Shown: positions 50,840-59,840 of the stretch, piece by piece
Position numbering within the stretch: position 1 is the stretch's first letter
How the letters are laid out: each line of letters starts with the position of its first letter
From: Bacilli bacterium
GTDB taxonomy: Bacteria; Bacillota_I; Bacilli_A; RFN20; CAG-826
Length of the DNA stretch: 64,000 nt
NCBI GenBank assembly: GCA_016298185.1
Contig: JAEDDA010000001.1
Span: forward strand, 1-64,000
Direction of reading: 5' to 3'
Translations under genes and position numbers: made by a program
The notes under the pieces: model-generated
Told to the model about the DNA's origin: nothing
The model's input: the letters and a program-made list of their open reading frames with translations, nothing else
Database searches by the model: none

Positions 50840-51397
50840 TTATGCTCTGCTATCGTATTCGCCATTATCTGTACGGACGAGAACAACTTCGCCTTCTTCG
50901 ATAAATAATGGAACACGAACTGTAATGCCGGTTTCAAGAACTGCTTCTTTTGTAGCTTTGTTGACTGTGTCACCACGAACTGCTGGTTGGCATTCGACGA
51001 TCTTTAAGGCAACTTTAGCTGGTAAGCTAATGTCTAAGACTTCACCATCATAGGATGTGATATCAACGATTTCGTCACCTTTGAGGAATTTGCATTCCCA
51101 TTCTAAGCGGCTCTTAGAGATTTCGATTTGTTCATAGGTTTCTTGATCCATAAACACTAAGAAATCACCGGAATCATATAAATATTGCATGGCTTTCTTA
51201 TCAAGACGGATGTTTTCAATGGCATAGCCAGAGTTACGAGAGATTTCGGTAACAGCACCTGTTCTCATGTTTTTGGCTTTAACAACAGCAACCATCTTTC
51301 TCATAGCGGTCTTGTTTAACAAAATGTCTAAGACTTTGTAAATTTGACCATCTTCAATGAAATAGTTTCCTGGTCTTAATTCTGTAACATTAATCAT
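50840..51397 (-). CDS. efp: elongation factor P with a non-canonical tip loop
   Basis: 185 aa, three beta-barrel domains, full length. Relieves ribosome stalling at polyproline. Ungapped comparison with Bacillus EF-P from memory aligns RTG...NLRTG with RPG...NMRTG here. The conserved loop KPGKGAAF is then KTAMRKMV, so the usual modified Lys32 is Met32 (codon 51302-51304), followed by Arg33 and Lys34. C-terminal YEQIEIS and GDTVNKATKEA regions are normal. Strong AAGGAGG ribosome-binding site. Operon efp-yneF. Confidence 0.94.
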   Translation of the reverse strand: MINVTELRPGNYFIEDGQIYKVLDILLNKTAMRKMVAVVKAKNMRTGAVTEISRNSGYAIENIRLDKKAMQYLYDSGDFLVFMDQETYEQIEISKSRLEWECKFLKGDEIVDITSYDGEVLDISLPAKVALKIVECQPAVRGDTVNKATKEAVLETGITVRVPLFIEEGEVVLVRTDNGEYDSRA

Positions 51398-51432
51398 GTT
51401 TTAGGCCTCCTTCTTATTAAATTGCAGTTGAT

Positions 51433-51462
51433 ATTATATCAAAGCAATATTTTTTAACGCAA
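51433..51462 (-). promoter_or_regulatory. promoter of efp-yneF
   Basis: Minus strand TTGCGT (plus 51457-51462), 18-bp spacer, TATAAT (plus 51433-51438) with extended TGA before it. It begins right after the stop of the upstream MBL gene. Confidence 0.65.
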
Positions 51463-51466
51463 GATA

Positions 51467-52090
51467 TTATAAATATGCTTCTGGGTTAGCTTCTCTTAAA
51501 GAACAACTATCCCCATGTCCTGGATATATCGTAATGTCTTTATCTAACTTTGTGAGTTTATAAAGAGAATGATGTTCTAGCTCGGGAATGGCGTATGGAA
51601 AATCAGTTCTTCCAATACCTTCTGAAAATAATGAATCACCGGTAAAGAGGATTTTATTATCTTTTAGATAAAAACACACCGAACCTTTTGTGTGGAAAGG
51701 TGTCGCAATGACTTCAATTGGCGATTTTAAGAGGTGAAAAATCTCACCATCAGTAAATGTATTCACATCTCCATCATAGTAAATGTCAGTGCGAGAAAAA
51801 CGATTTGAACCATTAAGATGTGAATCGCCTAACATGCATTCATCATCTTTGTGGATAAAGACAGGGACATCAAAAGCTTTAAGTAACGCAGGTAAACCTT
51901 GAATATGATCAAAATGACCATGAGTTAAAAGAATCCCATTTAACTTCAAATGGTTTGCGTTAATAAAATCGACAACATCATTATTGTTTTTGCCTGAATC
52001 GATGACAACACATTCCGATTCATCATATAAAACATAAGTGTTGGCGTTTAATTCAAAGAATCCTTCGTATTGAAATAGTTTAACGTTCAT
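51467..52090 (-). CDS. metallo-beta-lactamase-fold hydrolase (glyoxalase II-like)
   Basis: 207 aa. Metal ligands in THGHFDHIQG (residues about 56-65), HTKGSVCFY, TGDSLFSEGIGRTD and the terminal YPGHGD. This short form resembles YqgX-type hydrolases; the substrate may be S-lactoylglutathione, another thioester, or something else. Monocistronic between the rpmG terminator and the efp promoter. No good Shine-Dalgarno; TATAAA ends 7 nt before the ATG. Confidence 0.9.
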   Translation of the reverse strand: MNVKLFQYEGFFELNANTYVLYDESECVVIDSGKNNNDVVDFINANHLKLNGILLTHGHFDHIQGLPALLKAFDVPVFIHKDDECMLGDSHLNGSNRFSRTDIYYDGDVNTFTDGEIFHLLKSPIEVIATPFHTKGSVCFYLKDNKILFTGDSLFSEGIGRTDFPYAIPELEHHSLYKLTKLDKDITIYPGHGDSCSLREANPEAYL

Positions 52091-52097
52091 ATCTTTC

Positions 52098-52103
52098 TTT
52101 ATA
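52098..52103 (-). promoter_or_regulatory. -10 element of the MBL gene, leaderless type
   Basis: Minus-strand TATAAA (plus 52098-52103) lies in the T-tail of the rpmG terminator and ends 7 nt before the ATG at 52090. The -35 is weak. Confidence 0.4.
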
Positions 52104-52128
52104 AAAGAAAAATAGGCGATTGCCTATT
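52102..52128 (-). terminator. intrinsic terminator of rpmG
   Basis: Minus strand AATAGGC-AATC-GCCTATT (plus 52111-52128) followed by TTTCTTTTAT. The stem begins within the rpmG stop codon. Confidence 0.85.
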
Positions 52129-52294
52129 ATTTCTTTTTCTCACGGTGAAGAGTCATCTTTTTGCAACGTGGGCAGTATTTATTGAGCTCGAGACGTTCTG
52201 TGTGATGTCTTTTATTCTTCGATGTGAGATAGTTTTCTTCACCACATACGGTGCATTTTAATGTTAATGAGATACGATCTTCTTTCTTTGCCAT
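52127..52294 (-). CDS. rpmG: 50S ribosomal protein L33 (zinc-ribbon form)
   Basis: 55 aa read by hand. It starts [20 protein letters not shown] and has [20 protein letters not shown] in the middle, typical of L33. Two CxxC pairs (CTVC near 14-17, CPRC near 41-44) make it the zinc-binding type. AAGGAG lies 11 nt before the ATG. The gene is short and easy to miss. Confidence 0.96.
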   Translation of the reverse strand: MAKKEDRISLTLKCTVCGEENYLTSKNKRHHTERLELNKYCPRCKKMTLHREKKK

Positions 52295-52397
52295 ATAATT
52301 CTTATCTCCTTGATAGCGCTTAATATCTTATCATTTATCTTTCATTATGAAAAGTATATTTTTTAAGTGTTTTTCTTAGTTCAATTTATCGGCCTAA

Positions 52398-52406
52398 TGG
52401 TATAAT
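52398..52406 (+). promoter_or_regulatory. extended -10 promoter of ispG, leaderless type
   Basis: TGG followed by TATAAT (52401-52406), a perfect extended -10. The ATG at 52413 begins 7 nt after the last base, so transcription should start at the start codon. No Shine-Dalgarno exists. Confidence 0.65.
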
Positions 52407-52412
52407 GTTTCC

Positions 52413-53465
52413 ATGATGAAACGAAATGACACTAGACCAGTACATATCAAAGATATAGTCATGGGCGGACAGAATAAAGTTCTTATTCAATCCATGTGTA
52501 ATATCAAAACCGAAAAAGTAGAACAAGTCGTTAAACAAATCAACGAATGTGCTATCTTGGGTGCGGACCTAATGCGCGTATCCGTTATGGATGAAGCGGA
52601 CGCATATGCAATAGGAGAAATCAAAAAACATATTTCCATTCCGTTGGTCGCCGATATTCATTTTGATTATCATTTAGCGCTAATCGCGATGCGTATGGGC
52701 GTAGATAAAGTGCGTATAAACCCAGGTAATATTGGTTCCTTTGATAAAATCAAAGAAGTAGTGGACCTCGCTAAAGAAAAACACATTCCAATTAGAATCG
52801 GTGTCAATTCCGGTTCTTTAGATAAAGAAATACATGACTATTCAACACAATATACCGCCGAGAAACTTGTGGAGTCTGCGAAGAAGCATGTAAAGATTTT
52901 AGAAGACTTGGGCTTCTACGATATTGTTATATCTTTAAAAGGAAGTAATATTTTAGAAACTATCGCCGCTTATAGATTAGCGAGTGAAACATTCCCTTAC
53001 CCATTACATTTAGGCATCACAGAAGCCGGATTTAAAGATATTGCGATTATTAGATCTGCAGCGGGATTAGCGCCTTTATTATTAGAGGGGATCGGAGATA
53101 CAATCCGTATTTCTATCTCTGGCGATCCAAGAGATGAAGTTATCGCCGCAAAGCGTTTATTACATGACTGTGGATTATATCCAAACTACCCAACTTTAGT
53201 GGCTTGCCCAACGTGTGGCAGAACTCAAGTTGATGTTCCTGCTTTAGCAAAGAAAGTTATGGACTATCTTGAAACAATTAATAAACCAATCCATGTTGCA
53301 GTCATGGGTTGTATAGTTAATGGACCAGGCGAAGCCAAGAATGCAGATATCGGCATTGCCGGTGGCTGCCATGAATATGTTATCTTTAAAAAAGATAAGG
53401 TAATTAAAAAGGTTCCAGAAGCCGAAGCCTTTGAAACCTTAAAAGAAGAAATTGATAAGCTCTAG
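52413..53465 (+). CDS. ispG: (E)-4-hydroxy-3-methylbut-2-enyl-diphosphate synthase
   Basis: 350 aa. Next-to-last MEP step, reducing MEcPP to HMBPP with a 4Fe-4S cluster. TIM barrel (LMRVSVMDEADA, VADIHFDYHLAL, RINPGNIG, GVNSGSLDKEI) and the cluster ligands in CPTCGRTQ and MGCIVNGPGEAKNADIG. Complete. Its stop and that of nfo on the other strand share the palindrome CTAG. No terminator lies between them. Confidence 0.97.
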   Translation: MMKRNDTRPVHIKDIVMGGQNKVLIQSMCNIKTEKVEQVVKQINECAILGADLMRVSVMDEADAYAIGEIKKHISIPLVADIHFDYHLALIAMRMGVDKVRINPGNIGSFDKIKEVVDLAKEKHIPIRIGVNSGSLDKEIHDYSTQYTAEKLVESAKKHVKILEDLGFYDIVISLKGSNILETIAAYRLASETFPYPLHLGITEAGFKDIAIIRSAAGLAPLLLEGIGDTIRISISGDPRDEVIAAKRLLHDCGLYPNYPTLVACPTCGRTQVDVPALAKKVMDYLETINKPIHVAVMGCIVNGPGEAKNADIGIAGGCHEYVIFKKDKVIKKVPEAEAFETLKEEIDKL

Positions 53466-54352
53466 AATTCCTTATCTCTCCAACCTTCGATATAATGACC
53501 GTCTCTAAGCATTTTTATCTCTTGCTTATAAGGCGGTTTTTCATTGAAGTAAGGAGTTTCCAAGATTTTTGGAATTCCATCTAATAATGGATGCCAGACC
53601 CATTTCTTAATTGTGTCGAATCCAATAAAGCCATAACCGATGTTTTCATGTCTATCTTTATGCGCGCCTCTTGGGTTTTTGCTGTCATTGATGTGAACCA
53701 CTAAGAGTTTATCTAAACCAATAACTCTATCGAATTCTTTAAGAATTCCATCCACATCGTGAATATCATAACCAGCATCGCTGATATGGCATGTGTCTAA
53801 ACAAACGCCAAGCCTTTCTGGATAATGGCATTGATCAATAATCGCTCTAATTTGTTCAAATGTTATGCCGATTTCAGTACCTTTACCTGCCATAGTTTCT
53901 AAGGCGATTTTGACATCACTTTTATCATTTGATAAAACGGCATCTAAACATTCCGCTAATGAGGCAATGCCTGCTTCAAATCCTTGACTAACGTGTGCTC
54001 CTGGGTGAAGAACGATTGTCTTGGCACCGAATCCTGCTGTTCTAGCAACTTCGCTAGATATTATTTTAACTGATAAGTCGAATAAGTCTTCTCTGCTTTT
54101 GTTTGCGCCATTTATGATATATGGAGCGTGAACGATGAGTTTGCTTTCATCGATACCGGATTGTTTGATGAGTTCTCTTCCTTCCTGAATTTTTAATTCA
54201 GATAGTGGCTTTCGATAGGAATTTTGTGGTGCACCTGTATAAAACATAAAGGTATTTTCATCATAACTTAATGCTTCCTTAACGCTTCCTAAATAAAACT
54301 CTGGCGAGTTCATGGAAACGTGGCTTCCAATATATAGTTTGTAATCAGACAT
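53462..54352 (-). CDS. nfo: endonuclease IV (AP endonuclease)
   Basis: 296 aa. TIM-barrel enzyme with three zinc ions that cuts 5' to abasic sites. Metal-ligand motifs: VLHPGAH, ALETMAGKG, LGVCLDTCHISDAGYD, VVHINDSKNPRGAHKDRHEN then IGYGFIG. Starts YIGSHVSM as usual. AAGAGG lies 8 nt before the ATG. Divergent from ispH across 68 nt. Confidence 0.96.
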   Translation of the reverse strand: MSDYKLYIGSHVSMNSPEFYLGSVKEALSYDENTFMFYTGAPQNSYRKPLSELKIQEGRELIKQSGIDESKLIVHAPYIINGANKSREDLFDLSVKIISSEVARTAGFGAKTIVLHPGAHVSQGFEAGIASLAECLDAVLSNDKSDVKIALETMAGKGTEIGITFEQIRAIIDQCHYPERLGVCLDTCHISDAGYDIHDVDGILKEFDRVIGLDKLLVVHINDSKNPRGAHKDRHENIGYGFIGFDTIKKWVWHPLLDGIPKILETPYFNEKPPYKQEIKMLRDGHYIEGWRDKEF

Positions 54353-54420
54353 ATAACTTACCTCTTTTCGTGCAAATTAACTATTAGTTATGATACCATA
54401 AATAAGGCAAAGGCATAATC

Positions 54421-55266
54421 ATGAAAATAGAAATCTTAAAACCCAAAGCTTACTGTGCGGGCGTTAGCAACGCGATTAAACTCGCATTTAAAGCTCGTGA
54501 AGAAAACCCAAATAAGAAGGTTTATGTTTTAGGGATGCTTGTTCACAACAATTTTGTTGTGGATGAACTCAAAAAGAAAGATATTCAAGTCGCCTTAGAC
54601 ATAAATGAAATCCCTGATGGCGAAGTTATCATCTTTACTGCGCATGGGCATAAGAAGGAATTAGATCAAATCGCTAAGGATAAGAAACTTGTTATATATG
54701 ATTCTGTGTGTCCAAAAGTTTTAAGTAATATGAAACTCATAGAAAAGAATATAAAAGAAGGTCATAACGTCATTTATATTGGACAAAAAGGACATCCTGA
54801 AGCTGAAGCGTGTTTATCACTACATAACAAAGTTATGTTATTTACTAATAATATACTAAATAAATACCAAGTAGAAAAAGACCAAAAACCTTTAGTTATT
54901 AACCAAACAACCCTTAGTATTTTAGATATTCAAGACATTCATAAGGCTATTTTAGATGCCATTCCTGGCGCTCGTATTGCAAACGAAATATGCGGGTCTA
55001 CGCGCTTAAGACAAGAAGCTATTCTATCTTTAGATAATGATGTCGATCTCATTATTGTTGTGGGCGATAATAACTCCAGTAATACAAAGAGACTTTTGGA
55101 AGTCGCTAAAGCAAGTCATCCAGAAGTCGAATCAATTATGATTAGTGATGCTAGTGCGTTAGATATGAGTGTATGCGCAAATAAAAACCACATCGTCATC
55201 TCCAGCGGCGCTTCCACACCTGAAGATATTATTGATGCGGTTTATAATAAGATTATCAATTATTGA
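54421..55266 (+). CDS. ispH: 4-hydroxy-3-methylbut-2-enyl diphosphate reductase
   Basis: 281 aa. Last MEP step, giving IPP and DMAPP. The three cluster cysteines lie in YCAGVSNAIK (Cys12), DSVCPKV and NEICGSTRLRQ. HNNFVVDEL, FTAHGH, GHPEAEA and INQTTLS are the substrate-site motifs. VSNAI replaces the more common VxRAI. AAAGG lies 7 nt before the ATG. Codons 142-148 contain two TACTAA units 11 bp apart (see the repeat entry). Its 3' end overlaps yqfO on the other strand by 7 nt. Confidence 0.96.
   Translation: MKIEILKPKAYCAGVSNAIKLAFKAREENPNKKVYVLGMLVHNNFVVDELKKKDIQVALDINEIPDGEVIIFTAHGHKKELDQIAKDKKLVIYDSVCPKVLSNMKLIEKNIKEGHNVIYIGQKGHPEAEACLSLHNKVMLFTNNILNKYQVEKDQKPLVINQTTLSILDIQDIHKAILDAIPGARIANEICGSTRLRQEAILSLDNDVDLIIVVGDNNSSNTKRLLEVAKASHPEVESIMISDASALDMSVCANKNHIVISSGASTPEDIIDAVYNKIINY
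54843..54859 (+). repeat. repeat-family copy within ispH
   Basis: TACTAATAATATACTAA carries two TACTAA units 11 bp apart (CTAA at 54845 and 54856), as at loci a, b and c. It encodes TNNILN in a weakly conserved stretch of IspH. It may be chance in AT-rich codons. Confidence 0.4.
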
Positions 55267-56033
55267 ATTACCTCTGGTAATTTTTCGTGATCCACTGTTT
55301 TGATCTCTAAACTTGGATCTAATTCTAATAGAATTTCCTTCATGGTTGGCATGAAGATTTTTTCTATTTCGTGAGGCATGTCTAAGTAGTTATACTGTGC
55401 GTTCACAATATCCCTACGCACGTAATGAGGCGCATCGCCAGAAATATAGATGTCACAGCCTTCATCCTTCGCAATTGGCCAGCTTCGGGATCCGCCGCCA
55501 CCTATAATGCCGACTTTTTTAATGTTTTTAGCGCCGCTATTGATTAATAAGGCGTAATCCACATTAAATACTGTCTTAGCGAATTTCGCGAACTCTACGG
55601 CCTCAATTGGTGATTCAAGTTCACCGATTCTCATCATCGGATTCTTCAAAGGAGTATAAATATTACTTAAGCCTAAAGCTTTGCTTAATGCGTCGTTCAT
55701 TCCACCTCGACCTGTATCAAAGTTTGTGTGGAAACTATAAACAGGAATGGCCATGCCATCAATTTGTTCTACGAGCAATCTTTTGGATTCGTCCCACTTT
55801 AACACTCGTGCACGTGTGCCAAAAATGAAAGGGTGATGTGTGATGATGACATCTGGTTTGAATTCTTTTACTATAGGTAAAGCTTCCCAGTCTAAATCTA
55901 ATAAGAGGAGAATCCTTTGAACTTTATCTGGTTTTTTACCAGTCATAAGGCCAACGCGATCATGATTGGCTTTGGCAAATCTTTTTGGAAAGTCTCTAGC
56001 GATTCTTCTTAAAATAACATTCATTTCTATCAT
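55260..56033 (-). CDS. yqfO: NIF3/YqfO-family dinuclear metal protein
   Basis: 257 aa, the short form without the inserted PII-like domain of Bacillus YqfO. Motifs: DRVGLMTG, ITHHPFIF (metal His pair), FHTNFDTGRGGMNDAL, GGGGSRS, YISGDAPHY and DMPHEIEK. Reported activities of the family vary and its cellular role is unsettled. Its ATG overlaps the trmK stop (ATGA), continuing the glyS-dnaG-rpoD-trmK-yqfO run seen in Bacilli. Confidence 0.93.
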   Translation of the reverse strand: MIEMNVILRRIARDFPKRFAKANHDRVGLMTGKKPDKVQRILLLLDLDWEALPIVKEFKPDVIITHHPFIFGTRARVLKWDESKRLLVEQIDGMAIPVYSFHTNFDTGRGGMNDALSKALGLSNIYTPLKNPMMRIGELESPIEAVEFAKFAKTVFNVDYALLINSGAKNIKKVGIIGGGGSRSWPIAKDEGCDIYISGDAPHYVRRDIVNAQYNYLDMPHEIEKIFMPTMKEILLELDPSLEIKTVDHEKLPEVIQ

Positions 56034-56692
56034 AAAACGCTTTGAATCCTTTTCTTTTCGTTGGATAATTCATCAATTCTTCCTTTAGGAAGATTCTTGT
56101 TCTTTAATAAGTTATCAATCTCAGAGATACGGCCTTCATATTTTTCTTTAAATGTGGCACTTTTCTCTGTTCTTAAGATTGGACCAAACTCAATATCGTT
56201 CTCACCATAGAATGCCACATCAGCGCGAATGAATTTGATGATTTCATAGAAAACATCATCTTCTCTAACCATCTTTTCATCAGCAATGACAAAACCGAGT
56301 TTAGAGACTTCTTCACGCACTTTAGGGATACATGTATGCGCATCAATGATGAGCGTTTGAATCTGTTCAGTTTTCTTTGGATATTTTTTTAAAATATCGA
56401 TGATAAGATTTCCGCCCATACCAGCAATAATGACATTGTGGACTGTGGCAGGTAAATCTTTGATTCCATCACTAAATAATGGAACGATATCATCAAGTAA
56501 GTCTTTCTCTCTAAGAGCTTTGACTAAACGGTTATATGGACCTTTCTTATTTTCTACTGCGTAGCCATGGCTAATTACGCCACCTTCAAATAAGGCGATG
56601 ATGAGTTTTCCATGATCAGCGCCGATATCAGCAGCGATTCCTTTAGGAACCATTTTATAAATAGTCTTTAAACGCTCAGAAAGGTTTTCCAT
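56030..56692 (-). CDS. trmK: tRNA (adenine22-N1)-methyltransferase TrmK
   Basis: 220 aa. SAM-dependent enzyme for m1A22 in tRNA. LSERLKTIYKMVPKG, motif I AADIGADHGKLII, AVENKKGPYNRL and VIIAGMGGNLI are diagnostic. A C-terminal coiled coil follows. Its ATG and the rpoD stop overlap by one base. Confidence 0.95.
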   Translation of the reverse strand: MENLSERLKTIYKMVPKGIAADIGADHGKLIIALFEGGVISHGYAVENKKGPYNRLVKALREKDLLDDIVPLFSDGIKDLPATVHNVIIAGMGGNLIIDILKKYPKKTEQIQTLIIDAHTCIPKVREEVSKLGFVIADEKMVREDDVFYEIIKFIRADVAFYGENDIEFGPILRTEKSATFKEKYEGRISEIDNLLKNKNLPKGRIDELSNEKKRIQSVL

Positions 56693-57966
56693 TATAGTTT
56701 GTCCTTATAGTCTCCAAGCTTCTTACTACGAGCAGGGTGTCTTAATTTCTTAATTGCCTTGGCTTCAATTTGTCTAATACGTTCACGTGTAACACCAAAA
56801 ATCTTGCCGACTTCTTCAAGTGTCTTTGGACAGTTGTCGTCTAAACCATAACGTAAACGAATAACTCTTTCTTCACGATCTGTTAAATCTTTTAAGATTG
56901 AGTAAAGTTGTTCTTTTAATAATTGTCTTGTAGTGTACTCCACTGGTGATTCGCTTTCTTTATCTTCGATAAAATCACCTAAGTGGGAATCATCTTCTTC
57001 ACCGATTGGGGTTTCTAATGAAACTGGTTCAAGAGCGATTCTTTGGATTTCTCTAATTCTCTTAGGAGTTAATTCACCACCCATAGCTTCAGAGATTTCT
57101 TCCGCTGTTGGTTCACGACCTAAGTCTTGGATTAATTGTCTTTGGACTCTGGTCATCTTGTTGATTGTTTCAACCATATGGACAGGAATACGAATGGTTC
57201 TGGCTTGGTCAGCAATCGCACGTGTAATGGCTTGACGAATCCACCATGTCGCATATGTAGAGAATTTATAACCTTTTGTGTAGTCGAACTTATCGACCGC
57301 TTTCATTAAGCCAAGGTTACCTTCTTGGATTAAATCCAAAAATTGCATACCACGACCCACATAGTGTTTCGCAATGTTAACAACTAAACGTAAGTTACAG
57401 TTGATTAATCTTTCTTTAGCTTCTTGGTCACCTGCAAGGATCTTTTTAGCTAAGATTGGTTCTTCTTCTGGTTTTAATAAGTCGTATTTTCCAATTTCTT
57501 TAAGATACATCTTAACTGAGTCATTGATTCTCACTTCAGAACCAAGTGTGACATCAAGGTGATCGATATCGATGTCCTCTTCTTCATCTTCAGCATCATC
57601 GCTAGCAAAAAAGTCATCATCGCCATCGGCATTTTCATCAAAGGAAATCTTAGATTCGTCAAATTCTTCTTCCTTCTCGTCTTCTTCGTCTTCTTCATCT
57701 TCATCAGAAGTTAAAACTTCGATTTCGTTTTCAGCAAAGAAGGCAATAAGAGTTTCTACTGCGTCTTCATCGAGCTCGTAATTATTTAATGCATCGTATA
57801 TTTCACTTTGGTTAATAAAACCATCTTTCTTGCACTTTTTTAAAAGTGCTTTTTCCACTTCTTCTAAGGTTTTGATGTTGTCATCACCTTTCTTTTTAAT
57901 GGCTTTTTTTGCAACTTTTGCCTTTTTTGGTTCTTCGAGTGTTTCTGTAGCTTTCTTTCTGCCCAT
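56692..57966 (-). CDS. rpoD: primary sigma factor RpoD/SigA
   Basis: 424 aa from ATG 57966, which has GGGAGG 8 nt upstream; a TTG reading from 58002 would overlap dnaG. A Lys-rich N terminus and a region 1.1-like helix part are followed by a very acidic linker at about 88-135. Regions 1.2-4.2 follow: [40 protein letters not shown] (2.3-2.4), and [20 protein letters not shown] (4.2). It should recognise the TTGACA/TATAAT-like promoters found in this window. Confidence 0.97.
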   Translation of the reverse strand: MGRKKATETLEEPKKAKVAKKAIKKKGDDNIKTLEEVEKALLKKCKKDGFINQSEIYDALNNYELDEDAVETLIAFFAENEIEVLTSDEDEEDEEDEKEEEFDESKISFDENADGDDDFFASDDAEDEEEDIDIDHLDVTLGSEVRINDSVKMYLKEIGKYDLLKPEEEPILAKKILAGDQEAKERLINCNLRLVVNIAKHYVGRGMQFLDLIQEGNLGLMKAVDKFDYTKGYKFSTYATWWIRQAITRAIADQARTIRIPVHMVETINKMTRVQRQLIQDLGREPTAEEISEAMGGELTPKRIREIQRIALEPVSLETPIGEEDDSHLGDFIEDKESESPVEYTTRQLLKEQLYSILKDLTDREERVIRLRYGLDDNCPKTLEEVGKIFGVTRERIRQIEAKAIKKLRHPARSKKLGDYKDKL

Positions 57967-57967
57967 A

Positions 57968-59794
57968 CTATTTTCCTCCCTCTTTTTTGTTCTTTTGTTC
58001 AACTTTCTTCATCTTGCGACGATTGTATTCTGCGAGGATACGCGCTTTTTCTAATGGATCTTTTCCGCTAAGCGATAATTCTAACGTATCTTTCTCGAAT
58101 ATCTTTTCCTTCTCGTCATTCATAGAAGAAAGTAAGTTTTCTAATAATTCTTTAGAACATTGTGTGTTATGCATTGGTTCTAATGACATATCCACAATTT
58201 CTCTAACAAGTGAATCTTTATTCTCTAATTCACTACTTTCTATAGAAGACATGACGTCTAACATACTGAAATTATCATGAATTTTTGCGTAGTCGATGAC
58301 GTAATTGGCAACTTCGCGATAAACATCATCATAGAAGCCACCGACATTTTCTTCGTAGAAGTAAATGGCTTCTTGATTATTCAACATTTGGTATAAAAGT
58401 TCGCGTTCTGCGAGTTCAAGCCTTCTAAGGACCTTTCTCTCTGGATGAAAATCACGAATAACGACACTTGGGTCACTATTTTGTTCTTTTGCTTCAAGTC
58501 TTGCTTTCCTGAGCAAGTCACGAATGGCTTGGACTTCAAATCCGGTTACGCCCGCTAACTTAATAAGATATGAATCTAATTCTAATTGGCTCTTAATATC
58601 CAATAAGATTGGAATAAATTGTTTAATGAGAGCTTTCTTAGAATCTAATGTGGTTAATGGATTTGTATTTTTGAAGTAATTAAGTGCAAAGTCGATGCGG
58701 CTAATAAGATTATTAACATATCGTTTGAGCGCTTCTGGACCATCTTGATTCAAGATTTCATCAGGGTCTTTTGGACTGTTCTGGTTATCAACGATACGAA
58801 CATTGATTCCGGCCTTAGCAAGTGCCTTACTGGCTTCCATCATGGCTTTTTGGCCAGGTAAATCGCCATCAAGACAAAGTCTTACTTCAGCATTCAAGCT
58901 TCTTAACATGCCGATATGTTCTTTTGTTAAAGCAGTACCCATTAAAGCAACCGCGTTATCGATACCGATCTTTCCTAACGCAAAGACATCCATAAAGCCT
59001 TCACAGACATAAATAAATCCGTTAAGCTTTGCTTTTTCCTTAGCGATGTGGAAATTGTAAAGAACATTAGACTTATGGAATAGGTATGTTTCAGGTGAGT
59101 TCACATATTTGGCTTCTGAACCACTGCCTAATCTTCTAGCACTATAGCCAATGACATTTCCATCTGCATCACAGATTGGGAATATCACTCTACCCGCACT
59201 TTTATCGACATAATTTCCATTACTTAATACAGCAATTCCAATATCATCAATGGTCTTAAGTGAGTGACCTTTACTTTGTAAAAAGTCACATGTTGCCTTT
59301 CCGTCTTTGAAGGAATAGCCGAGTCTATATTTGGTTCTACACGCAGCATCAAGGTTACGGCTTTCAAAATAATCTAAACCTTCCTTACCTTCTTCGGTGT
59401 TGAGTGCGTATTGGTAATAAATAGTTAAATCATTTAAGGCTTTAAGAAGTGGAACTTTCTTTTCATCGACTGGTTTTTGTTTAACAAAACCTTCAAGTCT
59501 TGGATCAACATAACCATTTATTTCCGCAACTTTCTTAAGTGCTTCAAAGTAGCCAATCTTTTCATAACGTTGGGCGAAATTAATTTCTGTACCACCAAAA
59601 CCACAGACCCAGCACTTCCAAATTCTCTTTTCCGGGTTAACAGAAAGGGATGGATTTGAGTCATCATGGAATGGACATGGAGCCCAATAGTTTCTACCTT
59701 TTTTGGTGAGACGAATGTATGAGGAAATAACCCCAACCATATCCGAATGGGCTAATACATCTCTAGTTAGTTCTTCTAACTTTGAATCAATCAT
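57968..59794 (-). CDS. dnaG: DNA primase DnaG
   Basis: 608 aa. N-terminal CHC2 zinc finger ([10 protein letters not shown] ... [10 protein letters not shown]), then the RNA-polymerase core with the TOPRIM motif ([16 protein letters not shown]) and [13 protein letters not shown]-terminal helicase-binding domain ends in a Lys/Glu-rich tail. Synthesises replication primers. Together with rpoD and glyS it makes the conserved macromolecular-synthesis cluster. The start context lacks a Shine-Dalgarno; TATAAC ends 8 nt before the ATG. Confidence 0.97.
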   Translation of the reverse strand: MIDSKLEELTRDVLAHSDMVGVISSYIRLTKKGRNYWAPCPFHDDSNPSLSVNPEKRIWKCWVCGFGGTEINFAQRYEKIGYFEALKKVAEINGYVDPRLEGFVKQKPVDEKKVPLLKALNDLTIYYQYALNTEEGKEGLDYFESRNLDAACRTKYRLGYSFKDGKATCDFLQSKGHSLKTIDDIGIAVLSNGNYVDKSAGRVIFPICDADGNVIGYSARRLGSGSEAKYVNSPETYLFHKSNVLYNFHIAKEKAKLNGFIYVCEGFMDVFALGKIGIDNAVALMGTALTKEHIGMLRSLNAEVRLCLDGDLPGQKAMMEASKALAKAGINVRIVDNQNSPKDPDEILNQDGPEALKRYVNNLISRIDFALNYFKNTNPLTTLDSKKALIKQFIPILLDIKSQLELDSYLIKLAGVTGFEVQAIRDLLRKARLEAKEQNSDPSVVIRDFHPERKVLRRLELAERELLYQMLNNQEAIYFYEENVGGFYDDVYREVANYVIDYAKIHDNFSMLDVMSSIESSELENKDSLVREIVDMSLEPMHNTQCSKELLENLLSSMNDEKEKIFEKDTLELSLSGKDPLEKARILAEYNRRKMKKVEQKNKKEGGK

Positions 59795-59802
59795 ATAACT
59801 AT

Positions 59803-59808
59803 GTTATA
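59803..59808 (-). promoter_or_regulatory. -10 element of dnaG, near-leaderless
   Basis: Minus-strand TATAAC (plus GTTATA at 59803-59808) with a leader of about 2 nt to the ATG at 59794. It directly follows repeat locus e. Confidence 0.4.
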
Positions 59809-59840
59809 CACCTACTAATAAAATACCAACAAACTACTAG
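59809..59840 (-). repeat. three 11-bp TTAGTA-like units overlapping the glyS stop (locus e)
   Basis: On the minus strand CTAGTAGTTTG, TTGGTATTTTA and TTAGTAGGTGT run on without a gap in exact 11-bp steps (plus TACTAA 59813, TACCAA 59824, TACTAG 59835). The first unit contains the glyS stop codon. The third leads into the dnaG -10. Confidence 0.7.

Noticed and set aside
57572..57781. Open frame opposite rpoD giving a poly-Ser protein
   Set aside because: It is the antisense of the Asp/Glu-rich sigma linker; low complexity, no ribosome-binding site.
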